From the NCBI GenBank assembly GCA_949744075.1, contig CATJWI010000111.1, positions 1-33,656 of the forward strand: a DNA stretch of 33,656 nucleotides, in the 5' to 3' direction. Below, piece after piece: positions 9,225 through 17,482 of this stretch (its first letter is position 1; each line of letters starts with the position of its first letter). A model generated the notes under the pieces. The model had not been told where the DNA came from and ran no database searches. It worked only from the letters and a program-made list of their open reading frames with translations. This DNA comes from an uncultured Eubacteriales bacterium. Lineage in GTDB: Bacteria; Bacillota; Clostridia; Oscillospirales; Oscillospiraceae. The translations under genes were made by a program, and so were the position numbers.

Positions 9225-9668
9225 ATGCGGTTCCAGCTGCAGATCGAGCCGGAGGAAGAGGAAGTGATCCGGGCTACAGTCCACCGACGCACCGAGCTGA
9301 TCGACCGGATTGAGGCTTTGGTCAGAGGAGAGGGGAAAACGGACCGGCTTATAGGGTATGGCGAGGAAGACTGGAAAGAGTTGGCCTTAGAGGAGATCGA
9401 GTGTATCCTGGTCCAGGAAAACAAGACGTATGCCATAGACCGGAAGGGAAACCGGTACAGGCTGAAGGCCAGGCTGTACGAGATCGAACAGCAGCTTCCT
9501 GGCAGCTTTTTTCGCATCAACAAATCGGCCATAGCCAATAGAAGCCATATCCAGCGGTTTACCGTGGCCTTTAATGGGGCGGTCAATGTGGTATTCCGGT
9601 GCGGATATGAGGAGTATGTGTCCCGGCGCTGCTTCCGGGCCATCAAAGAAAGGGTGGGAATAAAATGA
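9225..9668 (+). CDS. LytTR-family DNA-binding transcriptional regulator (no receiver domain)
   Basis: …LEEIECILVQENKTYAIDRKGNRYRLKARLYEIEQQLPGSFFRINKSAIANRSHIQRF… is LytTR-like; SD AGGAGGTG 9211-9218. ORF track start at 9216 is a GTG inside the SD. Confidence 0.9.
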   Translation: MRFQLQIEPEEEEVIRATVHRRTELIDRIEALVRGEGKTDRLIGYGEEDWKELALEEIECILVQENKTYAIDRKGNRYRLKARLYEIEQQLPGSFFRINKSAIANRSHIQRFTVAFNGAVNVVFRCGYEEYVSRRCFRAIKERVGIK

Positions 9669-10093
9669 AGCCTCTCATGAAGCAATTTTTCCATAAGGGC
9701 CTGATGGCGGCGGCGGGCGGTCCAGTCGTTTTGGCCATCGTCTATTATTTTCTGGAGCGGTATGGGGTGGTAACTACACTTTCCGTGGGGGAAGTGGTCC
9801 GGGGGATCCTGACGGTGACATTGCTGGCCTTCATTGCGGGGGGAGCCCCTGTGGTCTATCAAATGGAGCGCTTGAGCCTGATGGCCGCCACCCTGATCCA
9901 TGCGGGCTTCCTCTATGCCGACTATATCCTCATCTATCTTTTCAACGGCTGGCTCAAGCATTCTCTGACTCCGGTACTGGTGTTTACCCTTATCTTTTTT
10001 GCGGGGTATGCGGTGATTTGGCTCTTCATTTTCAACGGTATCAAAAGCAATGTGGAGCGACTGAACCGAAATATGGGGAAAGACAGAGCATAA
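9665..10093 (+). CDS. DUF3021 family membrane protein, partner of the LytTR regulator
   Basis: 142 aa, four predicted TM segments; ATGA overlap with the LytTR gene at 9665-9668. Confidence 0.85.
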   Translation: MKPLMKQFFHKGLMAAAGGPVVLAIVYYFLERYGVVTTLSVGEVVRGILTVTLLAFIAGGAPVVYQMERLSLMAATLIHAGFLYADYILIYLFNGWLKHSLTPVLVFTLIFFAGYAVIWLFIFNGIKSNVERLNRNMGKDRA

Positions 10094-10124
10094 AAAAGCC
10101 GGGGCCATAAGGCCCCGGCTTTTC
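10091..10124. terminator. Bidirectional terminator between DUF3021 gene and ackA
   Basis: AAAAAAGCCGGGGCC-ATAA-GGCCCCGGCTTTT. Confidence 0.85.
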
Positions 10125-10134
10125 TGATGTTGGT

Positions 10135-11331
10135 TTACTTACCCACGATCTCAGCGGTGTCGGTAGCGATCATCAGCTCCTCGTCGGTGGGGATCAGCAG
10201 GACCTTCACCTTGGAGTCGATGGCGGAGATGACGGCCTCCTTACCCCGGACGTTGTTGGCGTCTTCGTCCATCTTCACGCCCATGAACTCCAGGCCGGAA
10301 GCGATGGCCATCCGGGTGCCGGCGGCATTCTCACCCACGCCGGCGGTGAAGACGATGGCATCCACTCCGCCCATAGCGGCGGCATAGGCGCCGATAAGCT
10401 TCTTCACATTATACTGGAAGCTCTCCAGTGCCAGGTCGGCCCGGTGATTGCCGTCCTTAGCGGCGTCCTCCAGGTCGCGGAAGTCAGAGGACACGCCCGA
10501 GATGCCCAACACGCCGGATTTCTTGTTCAGAACATTCAGCATCTCCTTGATATCCATGCTATACTTGGTCATCACATACTCCAGGATGCCGGCGTCCAGA
10601 TCGCCGGCGCGGGTGCCCATGGGCAGGCCAGCCAGGGGGGTGAAGCCCATGGAGGTGTCAACGCTCTTGCCGTGGTCCACAGCGGAGACGGAGGAGCCAT
10701 TGCCCAAGTGGCAGGTGATGATCTTCAGGTCCTGAATGGGCTTGCCCAGCATGTCGGCGGCCCGGGCGGACACGTAGCGGTGAGAGGTGCCATGGAAGCC
10801 ATAGCGGCGGACCTTGTCCTTCTCGTAGTACTCATAGGGCAGGGCATAGAGATAGGCTTTCTCGGGCATGGTCTGGTGGAAAGCGGTATCGAACACAGCC
10901 ACCATGGGCACGCCGGGCATCACCTTCTGGCAGGCCTGGATGCCGGTGATATTGGCAGGGTTGTGGAGGGGGGCCAGGGGGATGCAGTCCTTAATGGCCT
11001 TCATCACATCGTCGGTGATGAGGACGGATTGGGCAAAGTTCTCGCCGCCGTGGACCACCCGGTGGCCGACGGCGTCGATTTCCTTCACGTCGGCAATGAC
11101 GCCATGCTCCGGGGAGACCAGGGCGTCCAGCACGGACTGAATGGCCTCGGAGTGGGTAGGCATGGGGATCTCGAACTCCTTCTTCAGGTCCTTGGCAGGG
11201 ACTTTGTGGGTCAGTCGGCCGTCGATGCCGATGCGCTCACAGAGGCCCTTGGCCAGAACATCGTGGCTGACCGAATCCATGAGCTGGTACTTGTGAGAGG
11301 AACTGCCTGCGTTGATAACGAGGATCTTCAT
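10135..11331 (-). CDS. ackA: Acetate kinase
   Basis: [20 protein letters not shown]…[10 protein letters not shown]…[43 protein letters not shown]…; start at 11331 supported by AAGGAG; the ORF-track extension to 11520 is not part of the family. Confidence 0.97.
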   Translation of the reverse strand: MKILVINAGSSSHKYQLMDSVSHDVLAKGLCERIGIDGRLTHKVPAKDLKKEFEIPMPTHSEAIQSVLDALVSPEHGVIADVKEIDAVGHRVVHGGENFAQSVLITDDVMKAIKDCIPLAPLHNPANITGIQACQKVMPGVPMVAVFDTAFHQTMPEKAYLYALPYEYYEKDKVRRYGFHGTSHRYVSARAADMLGKPIQDLKIITCHLGNGSSVSAVDHGKSVDTSMGFTPLAGLPMGTRAGDLDAGILEYVMTKYSMDIKEMLNVLNKKSGVLGISGVSSDFRDLEDAAKDGNHRADLALESFQYNVKKLIGAYAAAMGGVDAIVFTAGVGENAAGTRMAIASGLEFMGVKMDEDANNVRGKEAVISAIDSKVKVLLIPTDEELMIATDTAEIVGK

Positions 11332-11503
11332 GTGGGTTTTTCTCCTTCCAATTCTGTACATTCGGGACTTGTGCTTCAAGCAAAAAAATGTTACATTCAA
11401 TAGATAGAACGGCTTGAAAATATCCGCTATATCTATTGTATAACTTTTTTCCAAAAAGGACAACTCTTTTTCCGCAAAAAATGGAAAAGTTGGGAGGCGC
11501 GCT

Positions 11504-12670
11504 ATGAACGCTGTGGGCATCGTAGCAGAATATAATCCCTTTCACACCGGTCACCGGTATCATATTGCGGAGACCCGGCGGCTCCTGGGAGAAGATCGGC
11601 CGGTGATATGTGTCATGTCCGGCCACTGGGTCCAGCGGGGAGAGTGCGCCATTGCCGACAAATGGAACCGGGCGGCTATGGCACTTCAGGGCGGGGCCGA
11701 TCTGGTCTTAGAGCAGCCTTTGCCCTGGGCCATCTCCTCCGCGGAGGGCTTTGCCCGGGGGGCGGTGGAATGTCTCAAGGCCACCGGTGTGGTTGGGACC
11801 ATCTCCTTTGGCAGCGAGAGCGGACAGCTGGGAGAGCTGTGCCGGATCGCGGAAGGGATCCAATCGGAAGGATTCAAAGACGCCCTTTGGTCAGAGCTTG
11901 ACAAGGGGATCTCCTTTGCGGAAGCGAGGCAGCGGGCGGCGGCCGCTGTCATAGGAAAGGGGGCGAAATTGCTCCAGGGGCCCAACGACAGTCTGGGCGT
12001 GGAATATATTCGGGCAGCGGGGAAAGACCTGGCCTTTGCAGCGATCAAACGACAAGGAGTTTCCCATGACAGCAATTGCGCTGGAGTAGATCATGCGTCT
12101 GCATCCTACCTTCGCCAGATACTCCGGCATGGGAACAGGGAAGAGGCATCAGCCTGGCTCGGGAATTTTTCTGCTGAGATCGCCTCTATGGAACCGATTG
12201 AACGGGCAATGCTGGCCCGGCTTCGCCAAATGGGGGAGAAGGATTTTGCGGCCCTTCCCGACAGCGGAGCCGCCGAAGGGTTCCCGGCCCGGCTGGTAAG
12301 GGTAGCGGGAAAGGCGCGAAGCTTGGAGGAATTTTACACTCTGGCGAAGACCCGGCGCTACGCCCACGCCCGGATCAGACGCCTGGCCCTATGGGCTTTC
12401 CTTGGGCTGACTGCGGCGGATCGCCCGGCCTCGGGGCCGGCTTACCTGCGGGTGCTTGGGATGAACGAACGCGGGAAGGACCTGCTGCGGGAGATGAAGA
12501 AAAGGGCTGCTCTGCCTCTTTTGACAAAGCCTGCCCACATCCGGACCCTGAGCGGGGAGGCCCAGACACTTTTTGCACTGGAGAGCCGGGGGACCGATCT
12601 GTTTGGGCTCTGTTTTGAAAAAACAAGACCCTGTGGCATGGAATATACCACAGGGCCGGTGATCTTGTAA
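11504..12670 (+). CDS. tmcAL: tRNA(Met) cytidine acetate ligase / YlbM-like nucleotidyltransferase
   Basis: [26 protein letters not shown]…[28 protein letters not shown]…[25 protein letters not shown]… matches the TmcAL family. Confidence 0.92.
   Translation: MNAVGIVAEYNPFHTGHRYHIAETRRLLGEDRPVICVMSGHWVQRGECAIADKWNRAAMALQGGADLVLEQPLPWAISSAEGFARGAVECLKATGVVGTISFGSESGQLGELCRIAEGIQSEGFKDALWSELDKGISFAEARQRAAAAVIGKGAKLLQGPNDSLGVEYIRAAGKDLAFAAIKRQGVSHDSNCAGVDHASASYLRQILRHGNREEASAWLGNFSAEIASMEPIERAMLARLRQMGEKDFAALPDSGAAEGFPARLVRVAGKARSLEEFYTLAKTRRYAHARIRRLALWAFLGLTAADRPASGPAYLRVLGMNERGKDLLREMKKRAALPLLTKPAHIRTLSGEAQTLFALESRGTDLFGLCFEKTRPCGMEYTTGPVIL
12618..12655 (-). terminator. Terminator of the TVP38-family gene embedded in the tmcAL 3' coding end
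   Basis: Minus strand CCCTGTGG (RC of 12648-12655)…CCACAGGG (RC of 12629-12636) followed by TCTTGTTTTTTC. Confidence 0.6.
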
Positions 12671-12680
12671 TGGATGAAAA

Positions 12681-13373
12681 TCAGCTGCGGCGCAGCTTAT
12701 CGATGATCTTTTCCTCAAAGGCATCTCCGTATTTCATGGCAGCTCCAAAGACCAGAAGCCCCGCCAGACCCAGCAGCGCCATTCCCCAAAGAGGGATCTG
12801 AAGGGCGGAGCCGCCCACGGCAGCAGCCACCAGCAGCCCCCAGGGACGGGCGATGAGCACCAGGAAAAAGAACCGGCGGAAGGGGATCTCGGTCAATCCG
12901 GCCATGATGCAGATTAGGTCGTCAGGGAAGAAGGGGAAAAGAAAGGCCAGGAACAAAAAGGTATCCCGCTTTCTCCGGATGATCTCTCCGTATTTTTCCC
13001 GGTTTTTGCTGCTGACGAACCACTCTACAAAGGGCTTTCCAATGACCCGGCTGAGCTGGAACACGATGACGGAACCCAGTACCACCGCACCCGCTGTCAG
13101 CAGGAAGGCGGGAAGGGCGCCGAACAGGACGGCCCCGGCTACTGTAGTCAGGTTGCTGGGGATGGGCGCCAGGATCACGGAGATGAGCTGTAGGAAAAAG
13201 AACACCAGATAGGAGTATGGGGAGAACCGCTGGATGTAGGCCTCCATCCCTTGCGGGGTGCGGATGGCCTCAAAGAAGCCGGAGCGCCAGAGTAGCCAGC
13301 AAAGCAGTCCCAGCATCAAAGCGGTGACTGTCAGCAAAACGCGCTGGGCGTTGCGTGCCTTTTCTCCTTCCAT
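12681..13373 (-). CDS. TVP38/TMEM64 (DedA-like) family membrane protein
   Basis: …ISVILAPIPSNLTTVAGAVLFGALPAFLLTAGAVVLGSVIVFQLSRVIGKPFVEWFV…FPFFPDDLICIMAGLTEIPFRRFFFLVLIARPWG…; start at 13373 supported by GGGAGGG. Confidence 0.92.
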   Translation of the reverse strand: MEGEKARNAQRVLLTVTALMLGLLCWLLWRSGFFEAIRTPQGMEAYIQRFSPYSYLVFFFLQLISVILAPIPSNLTTVAGAVLFGALPAFLLTAGAVVLGSVIVFQLSRVIGKPFVEWFVSSKNREKYGEIIRRKRDTFLFLAFLFPFFPDDLICIMAGLTEIPFRRFFFLVLIARPWGLLVAAAVGGSALQIPLWGMALLGLAGLLVFGAAMKYGDAFEEKIIDKLRRS

Positions 13374-13471
13374 GCTTTTCCCTCCCCGCAGGTTTTCTGT
13401 AGGGTAGGATACCACATTTCGGGGGAAGAATCTATAGAGAAATCCAGACGATTTTCTTAAAACTTCATAAG

Positions 13472-13506
13472 AAAAGAAAAAAGCCACACCCGGCATCTGG
13501 GTGTGG
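13472..13506 (-). terminator. Terminator of the 27-aa sORF transcription unit
   Basis: CCACACCC (13484-13491)/GGGTGTGG (13499-13506); minus-strand T-tract CTTTTTTCTTTTC. Confidence 0.75.
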
Positions 13507-13534
13507 TCACTTCATTCTTGTCAGCGGACTCCTA

Positions 13535-13618
13535 TCATCGCTGGCTGGGAGTGACTGTAGTGCCGGTAAAGATCAGGTCATCCACATCATCCATTCGACG
13601 GTCATTCTCGAAAATCAT
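13535..13618 (-). CDS. Putative 27-aa acidic small protein MIFENDRRMDDVDDLIFTGTTVTPSQR
   Basis: ATG at 13618-13616, SD AAAGGAGG (RC of 13626-13633) with 7-nt spacing, stop TGA 13537-13535; own promoter and terminator. Confidence 0.65.
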   Translation of the reverse strand: MIFENDRRMDDVDDLIFTGTTVTPSQR

Positions 13619-13652
13619 AGTAACGCCTCCTTTCCTTCTAATCTATTTTGAT

Positions 13653-13681
13653 AGTATACGCCCTTTTCAGAAGGAAGTCAA
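13653..13681 (-). promoter_or_regulatory. Near-consensus sigma-A promoter of the 27-aa sORF
   Basis: Minus strand TTGACT (13676-13681) - 17 nt - TATACT (13653-13658). Confidence 0.75.
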
Positions 13682-13785
13682 GAGCCTTTTGTTAATGTCA
13701 TATAATTGTAACATATAATCGACAGAAAAATTTGTAAAAGTTGTGGATGACATAAAATGGGGGATTGGGGGTAGCGTCTGTTTGC

Positions 13786-13825
13786 AAAAGAAGGACCGGC
13801 GTATCGCGCCGGTCCTTCTTCGTTT
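13786..13825. terminator. Terminator of fbp (possibly bidirectional)
   Basis: AAGAAGGACCGGCG (13788-13801)/CGCCGGTCCTTCTT (13807-13820), T-rich on both strands. Confidence 0.8.
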
Positions 13826-15778
13826 TTAGTCCCCTTGTTCTTTAATAAGGCCCTCCCGGTATGCGGCAAGAAGGTCTTGCAGCGTCTGGATCTTTTCTCG
13901 AAGTTGGACCCCGGTATCGGTATCGCCCACCAGTACCCGCTGGGGCATGTTCTCCACGATCCGAACGCTTGGGGCACAGTCCCTGGGGTTCTCCTTCAGC
14001 TGGCTGAAGGGCTTGTGCTGGGCCAGGGCCAGGTGATGGGAATTGTAGATCAAGGTATAGCCCCCAAACCCAGTCTGCCGCTGATATGCTTTGGAGATCC
14101 CACCGTCGATGACGAACAGCAGTCCTCCGCCCCGGATGGGACTCTCTCCCTCTTTTTCCTTCACGGGCACATGGCCGTTGACAATGTGGGAGTGGGAGGG
14201 ATCCAAGCCAAATTCCCGCAGGATCATCTCGCAAGTGTCCCGCCGCTTTACGTGGGTGTAATAGGGATTGTAGATCTCCACATGAGTCTTCTTATCGGCG
14301 ATGAAATACCGTTCAAAGGTGGATATCTTGCTCTTACCAAAGAGGGGAGACTTGGGCCCTGCCCATAAGTACCAGAAGTAGTCCACAGCGCTCTCCTGCT
14401 CGGGAGAGCCGGGCGCACTGTAAAAAGCGGAGCGGACCTTGGCGTCGATGGCGTCCAGGTAGGCCCGGCCGGCATATTCCCGGCTGTCCAGGGTGACCTG
14501 GTCAAACTCTCCCGCCTCGGTCATAGGGATACAACCGTGGTAAAGCAGGTTGCTGTTGACCACTTTGTACATCCCGCCCCGGCTCAGCAGGAAACGAACG
14601 TGCTTGCGCAACAGGCTGCTGTGCCGGAAGGAAGCGGTAAGCCGGTCCATCAACTCCTGCTCCCCGGAGGAGAGGGCCATGGGGTCCTTTGGGTCTATTG
14701 TAGGGAAAGAGCGGTCCAGCATCTCGTATTTCTTGCCGTCCAGCTCCACCGTGCCGGCCTCAAAGTCCACCTTGGGCAGCAGGATGCGGCTGTCCATGCC
14801 GTATTCCGGATGGCGCTGAAGTATTTGACATTCCAGCTTCAACTCGATGATGGCCATGGCCTTGTGCATCTTAGAGGCCAAGGCGGTATCCACCGGGTCA
14901 TATATGTTTTCGTCCAGCACATGGGGCAGGAACCGCTCACAGGGATCGTCACCGTAGACGTTGGCGGCGAACATGGACAGGGGCCGCAGGTTGATACCGT
15001 AGCCGTCCTCCAACTGGTCAAAGTTATTATAGCTCACGCCCCGGCGCAGGACGCTGGCCACACAGACCTGGTTACCCATGGCGGCGCCCAGCCAGGCGAT
15101 ATCGTGGTTGCCCCACTGGATATCCACCTCGTGGAACCGGCGCAGCTCCTCCAGGATACGGTCGGCGTGGGGTCCCCGGTCAAAAATGTCCCCTAAGATA
15201 TGGAGGCTATCTACAGCACATTCTTTGATCAGATCGCAAAACTGGGCAATGAAGGCGTCAGAGGTGCCGGTGGACACGATGGAGGAAATGATCTCCTCAT
15301 AATACCGCTCTTTGTTGTCCTCGTCGTCGGCGTGGAGCAGCTCGTCGATAATGTAAGAGAAATTGGGGGGGATCTTTTTCCGGACCTTGGAGCGGGTGTA
15401 CTTGGAGGAGACTTCTTTGCAGACTTGGATCAGTCGGTAGATCGCCAGCCGGCACCAGTTGTCATATTCCTCCGGGGCCATCTCCCCCCGAAAGCGGGTC
15501 AAGGCGTCCATAGGAGTAGAGATCAGCATGGACAGCTCCTCCCGCTCCTTTTCTGACACCGAACGGGAGAAGAGGGCCTCGATCTTGTCTCGGATAATGC
15601 CGGAGGCGTTGGCCAACAGGTAACTGAACGCGTCGTATTCTCCGTGGAGGTCGCTGAAGAAATATTCCGTCCCCTTGGGCAAACGGCAGATGGCGTTAAG
15701 ATTGATGATCTCCGCCGAGGCAGCTAAGGCTGTGGGATAGGTGCGGGATAGAAGCTGCAAATAATGAAGGTCCGTCAT
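13826..15778 (-). CDS. fbp: Fructose-1,6-bisphosphatase class III
   Basis: 650 aa; KGTEYFFSDLHGEYDAFSYLL…HILGDIFDRGPHADRILEEL…WGNHDIAWLGAAMG…MYKVVNSNLLYHGCIPM… is the Firmicutes class III FBPase. Confidence 0.96.
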   Translation of the reverse strand: MTDLHYLQLLSRTYPTALAASAEIINLNAICRLPKGTEYFFSDLHGEYDAFSYLLANASGIIRDKIEALFSRSVSEKEREELSMLISTPMDALTRFRGEMAPEEYDNWCRLAIYRLIQVCKEVSSKYTRSKVRKKIPPNFSYIIDELLHADDEDNKERYYEEIISSIVSTGTSDAFIAQFCDLIKECAVDSLHILGDIFDRGPHADRILEELRRFHEVDIQWGNHDIAWLGAAMGNQVCVASVLRRGVSYNNFDQLEDGYGINLRPLSMFAANVYGDDPCERFLPHVLDENIYDPVDTALASKMHKAMAIIELKLECQILQRHPEYGMDSRILLPKVDFEAGTVELDGKKYEMLDRSFPTIDPKDPMALSSGEQELMDRLTASFRHSSLLRKHVRFLLSRGGMYKVVNSNLLYHGCIPMTEAGEFDQVTLDSREYAGRAYLDAIDAKVRSAFYSAPGSPEQESAVDYFWYLWAGPKSPLFGKSKISTFERYFIADKKTHVEIYNPYYTHVKRRDTCEMILREFGLDPSHSHIVNGHVPVKEKEGESPIRGGGLLFVIDGGISKAYQRQTGFGGYTLIYNSHHLALAQHKPFSQLKENPRDCAPSVRIVENMPQRVLVGDTDTGVQLREKIQTLQDLLAAYREGLIKEQGD

Positions 15779-15866
15779 GCCATTACCCCCGTTTTTGTAC
15801 TGGTAAATTTATTATAGCACACCCCTATGTCAAAGTCAGCAAAAACAGAATGGAAAGTTTAAAAAC

Positions 15867-16739
15867 TTATCCAAGCTGCTTCGGAAACATCCGTCGGAAG
15901 CCATCGGGGACCGGAGCGGTAAATGTAAAAGATGTTCCGGCTTTGGGATCTGTCAGAGCCAGGCGGTGGGCATGAAGGGCCAGGCGGCCCATCGGGTCGG
16001 TGGCGGCGCCGTATTTTTCATCCCCGGCAACCGGGTGGCCGGACTCGGAAAGATGGACCCGGATCTGGTTTTTGCGGCCGGTATCGATGGAGACGTTTAG
16101 TAGGGTGTATCCCTTTCTGCGCTCCAAAACCGTGTAACGGGTCAGAGCCTCTTTTCCGGTTTTTCCTCTGGTGGAATATACCCTATGGATCCGATTTTCG
16201 GTGAGTAAGGAGCGGAAGAGACCGGCATCCGGCAGGCCGTCACCCTCCACCACAGCAAGATACTCCCGCCGGGAGACAAGATCATTCCAGTTCTCCTGAA
16301 GGGCCTGCTTTAGCTCCTGGTTTTTGGCAAAGAGCAGCACCCCGGAAGTATCCCGGTCCAAACGGTGGACCACAAAAAGACGGCTCCGGGGCTCTCTGCC
16401 CCGGAGATTGTCTGCAAGAAGTCGGTATGCTGTCCGCTGATGCCTGTCCTCCGTGGACACAGACAGCAATCCAGCAGGCTTATTAATGACCAAAAGTCCA
16501 TCATCCTCATACAGGACGGGAAAGGGAAGAGAGGTACCCTTGGATGCGGGCAGAAGGGTGACCTGTGCCCCGGGGCGCAGGGGATGGTCAAACCGGGTCC
16601 GGGGGACTCCGTCTACCAGTACCTGTCCCCGGGAGAGAAGATGCTTGACGCTGTTTCGGGACTGGCCGTTTATATGGGCCAGCAAAAAGTCCAGCAGAAA
16701 AGCGGGTTCTTCCACCCGATATGTGGTTTCCTTTGCCAT
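15867..16739 (-). CDS. RluA family pseudouridine synthase with N-terminal S4-like domain
   Basis: …VLYEDDGLLVINKPAGLLS…LFVVHRLDRDTSGVLLFAKN…LLNVSIDTGRKNQIRVHLSESGHPVAGDEKYG…. Confidence 0.95.
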   Translation of the reverse strand: MAKETTYRVEEPAFLLDFLLAHINGQSRNSVKHLLSRGQVLVDGVPRTRFDHPLRPGAQVTLLPASKGTSLPFPVLYEDDGLLVINKPAGLLSVSTEDRHQRTAYRLLADNLRGREPRSRLFVVHRLDRDTSGVLLFAKNQELKQALQENWNDLVSRREYLAVVEGDGLPDAGLFRSLLTENRIHRVYSTRGKTGKEALTRYTVLERRKGYTLLNVSIDTGRKNQIRVHLSESGHPVAGDEKYGAATDPMGRLALHAHRLALTDPKAGTSFTFTAPVPDGFRRMFPKQLG

Positions 16740-16751
16740 GACCTACCTCCA

Positions 16752-16783
16752 AAAAAGAGCCAGGCGGAAAATGCCGCCTGGCC
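16752..16783 (-). terminator. Terminator of the FUSC-family gene
   Basis: Minus strand GCCAGGCGG…CCGCCTGGC hairpin followed by TCTTTTTT. Confidence 0.8.
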
Positions 16784-16789
16784 GGAATA

Positions 16790-17356
16790 TCAGACCTGAA
16801 TGGATGCAGTATCTTTCAGGTGGAGCCACTTCTCCAGCTGCTGGCGGGGCAGGAGCTGGTTCACCAGCAGTGCCACCAATACACCGATGCCGGTATCCAG
16901 CATACGGTTCAAGGCGTAATCAATGTGGTTGGCGGGAGTATTGAAGAGGATGATGCACAGCACCACACCGCCGGGCTGTACCGCGCCGGGCCAGCGGAAC
17001 AGCACAGACAGCGAGATCAACACCAGCACCCCCAAAAACAGGCACGGCAGCCGGAGAAAGTAATTCCCGTCCGGATAGAACTGATGCTCGACCCAGTAAA
17101 AACCAAGGCCCAGGAATCCGCCGATAATGGTGCCGATGAGCCGGTTTCCGCCGTTGCGCCAAGAGTCGCCCATGTCTGAGCCCAGGCCGAAAATGGCGCC
17201 AATGCAGGCAAAGGTGGGGTTCCGTCCGGGAAGAAAGGCATAGAGGAGGGCGCACAGTGTGGCGGCCAGGGCCGTCTTGATGCTCCGCAGACCCAAGCCG
17301 GGCAGTGGGGCGTGGACAGGATGATGTTCCTTCAATGGGATCGCCTGCTTTCTCAC
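16790..17356 (-). CDS. FUSC / aromatic acid exporter-like membrane protein
   Basis: GLRSIKTALAATLCALLYAFLPGRNPTFACIGAIFGLGSDMGDSWRNGGNRLIGTIIGGFLGLGFYW… typical FUSC N-terminal region. GTG at 17356 proposed as start because the ORF extension to 17455 overlaps the divergent promoter; weak SD, start uncertain. Confidence 0.78.
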   Translation of the reverse strand: MRKQAIPLKEHHPVHAPLPGLGLRSIKTALAATLCALLYAFLPGRNPTFACIGAIFGLGSDMGDSWRNGGNRLIGTIIGGFLGLGFYWVEHQFYPDGNYFLRLPCLFLGVLVLISLSVLFRWPGAVQPGGVVLCIILFNTPANHIDYALNRMLDTGIGVLVALLVNQLLPRQQLEKWLHLKDTASIQV

Positions 17357-17423
17357 ATTCGATTGCCAAATTATTTTACTCCACCGCACGCCGGATAGCA
17401 AGAGCCGTCTGTCCCGAAATTTC

Positions 17424-17452
17424 TTGAGAAAAGAGATGGAAAATGGTATAAT
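17424..17452 (+). promoter_or_regulatory. Strong sigma-A promoter of the SLH-GH5 gene
   Basis: TTGAGA (17424-17429) - 17 nt - TATAAT (17447-17452), with extended -10 TGG. Confidence 0.75.
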
Positions 17453-17482
17453 CAAACCAATTTAGGCATAGGAGGAAGGGCT

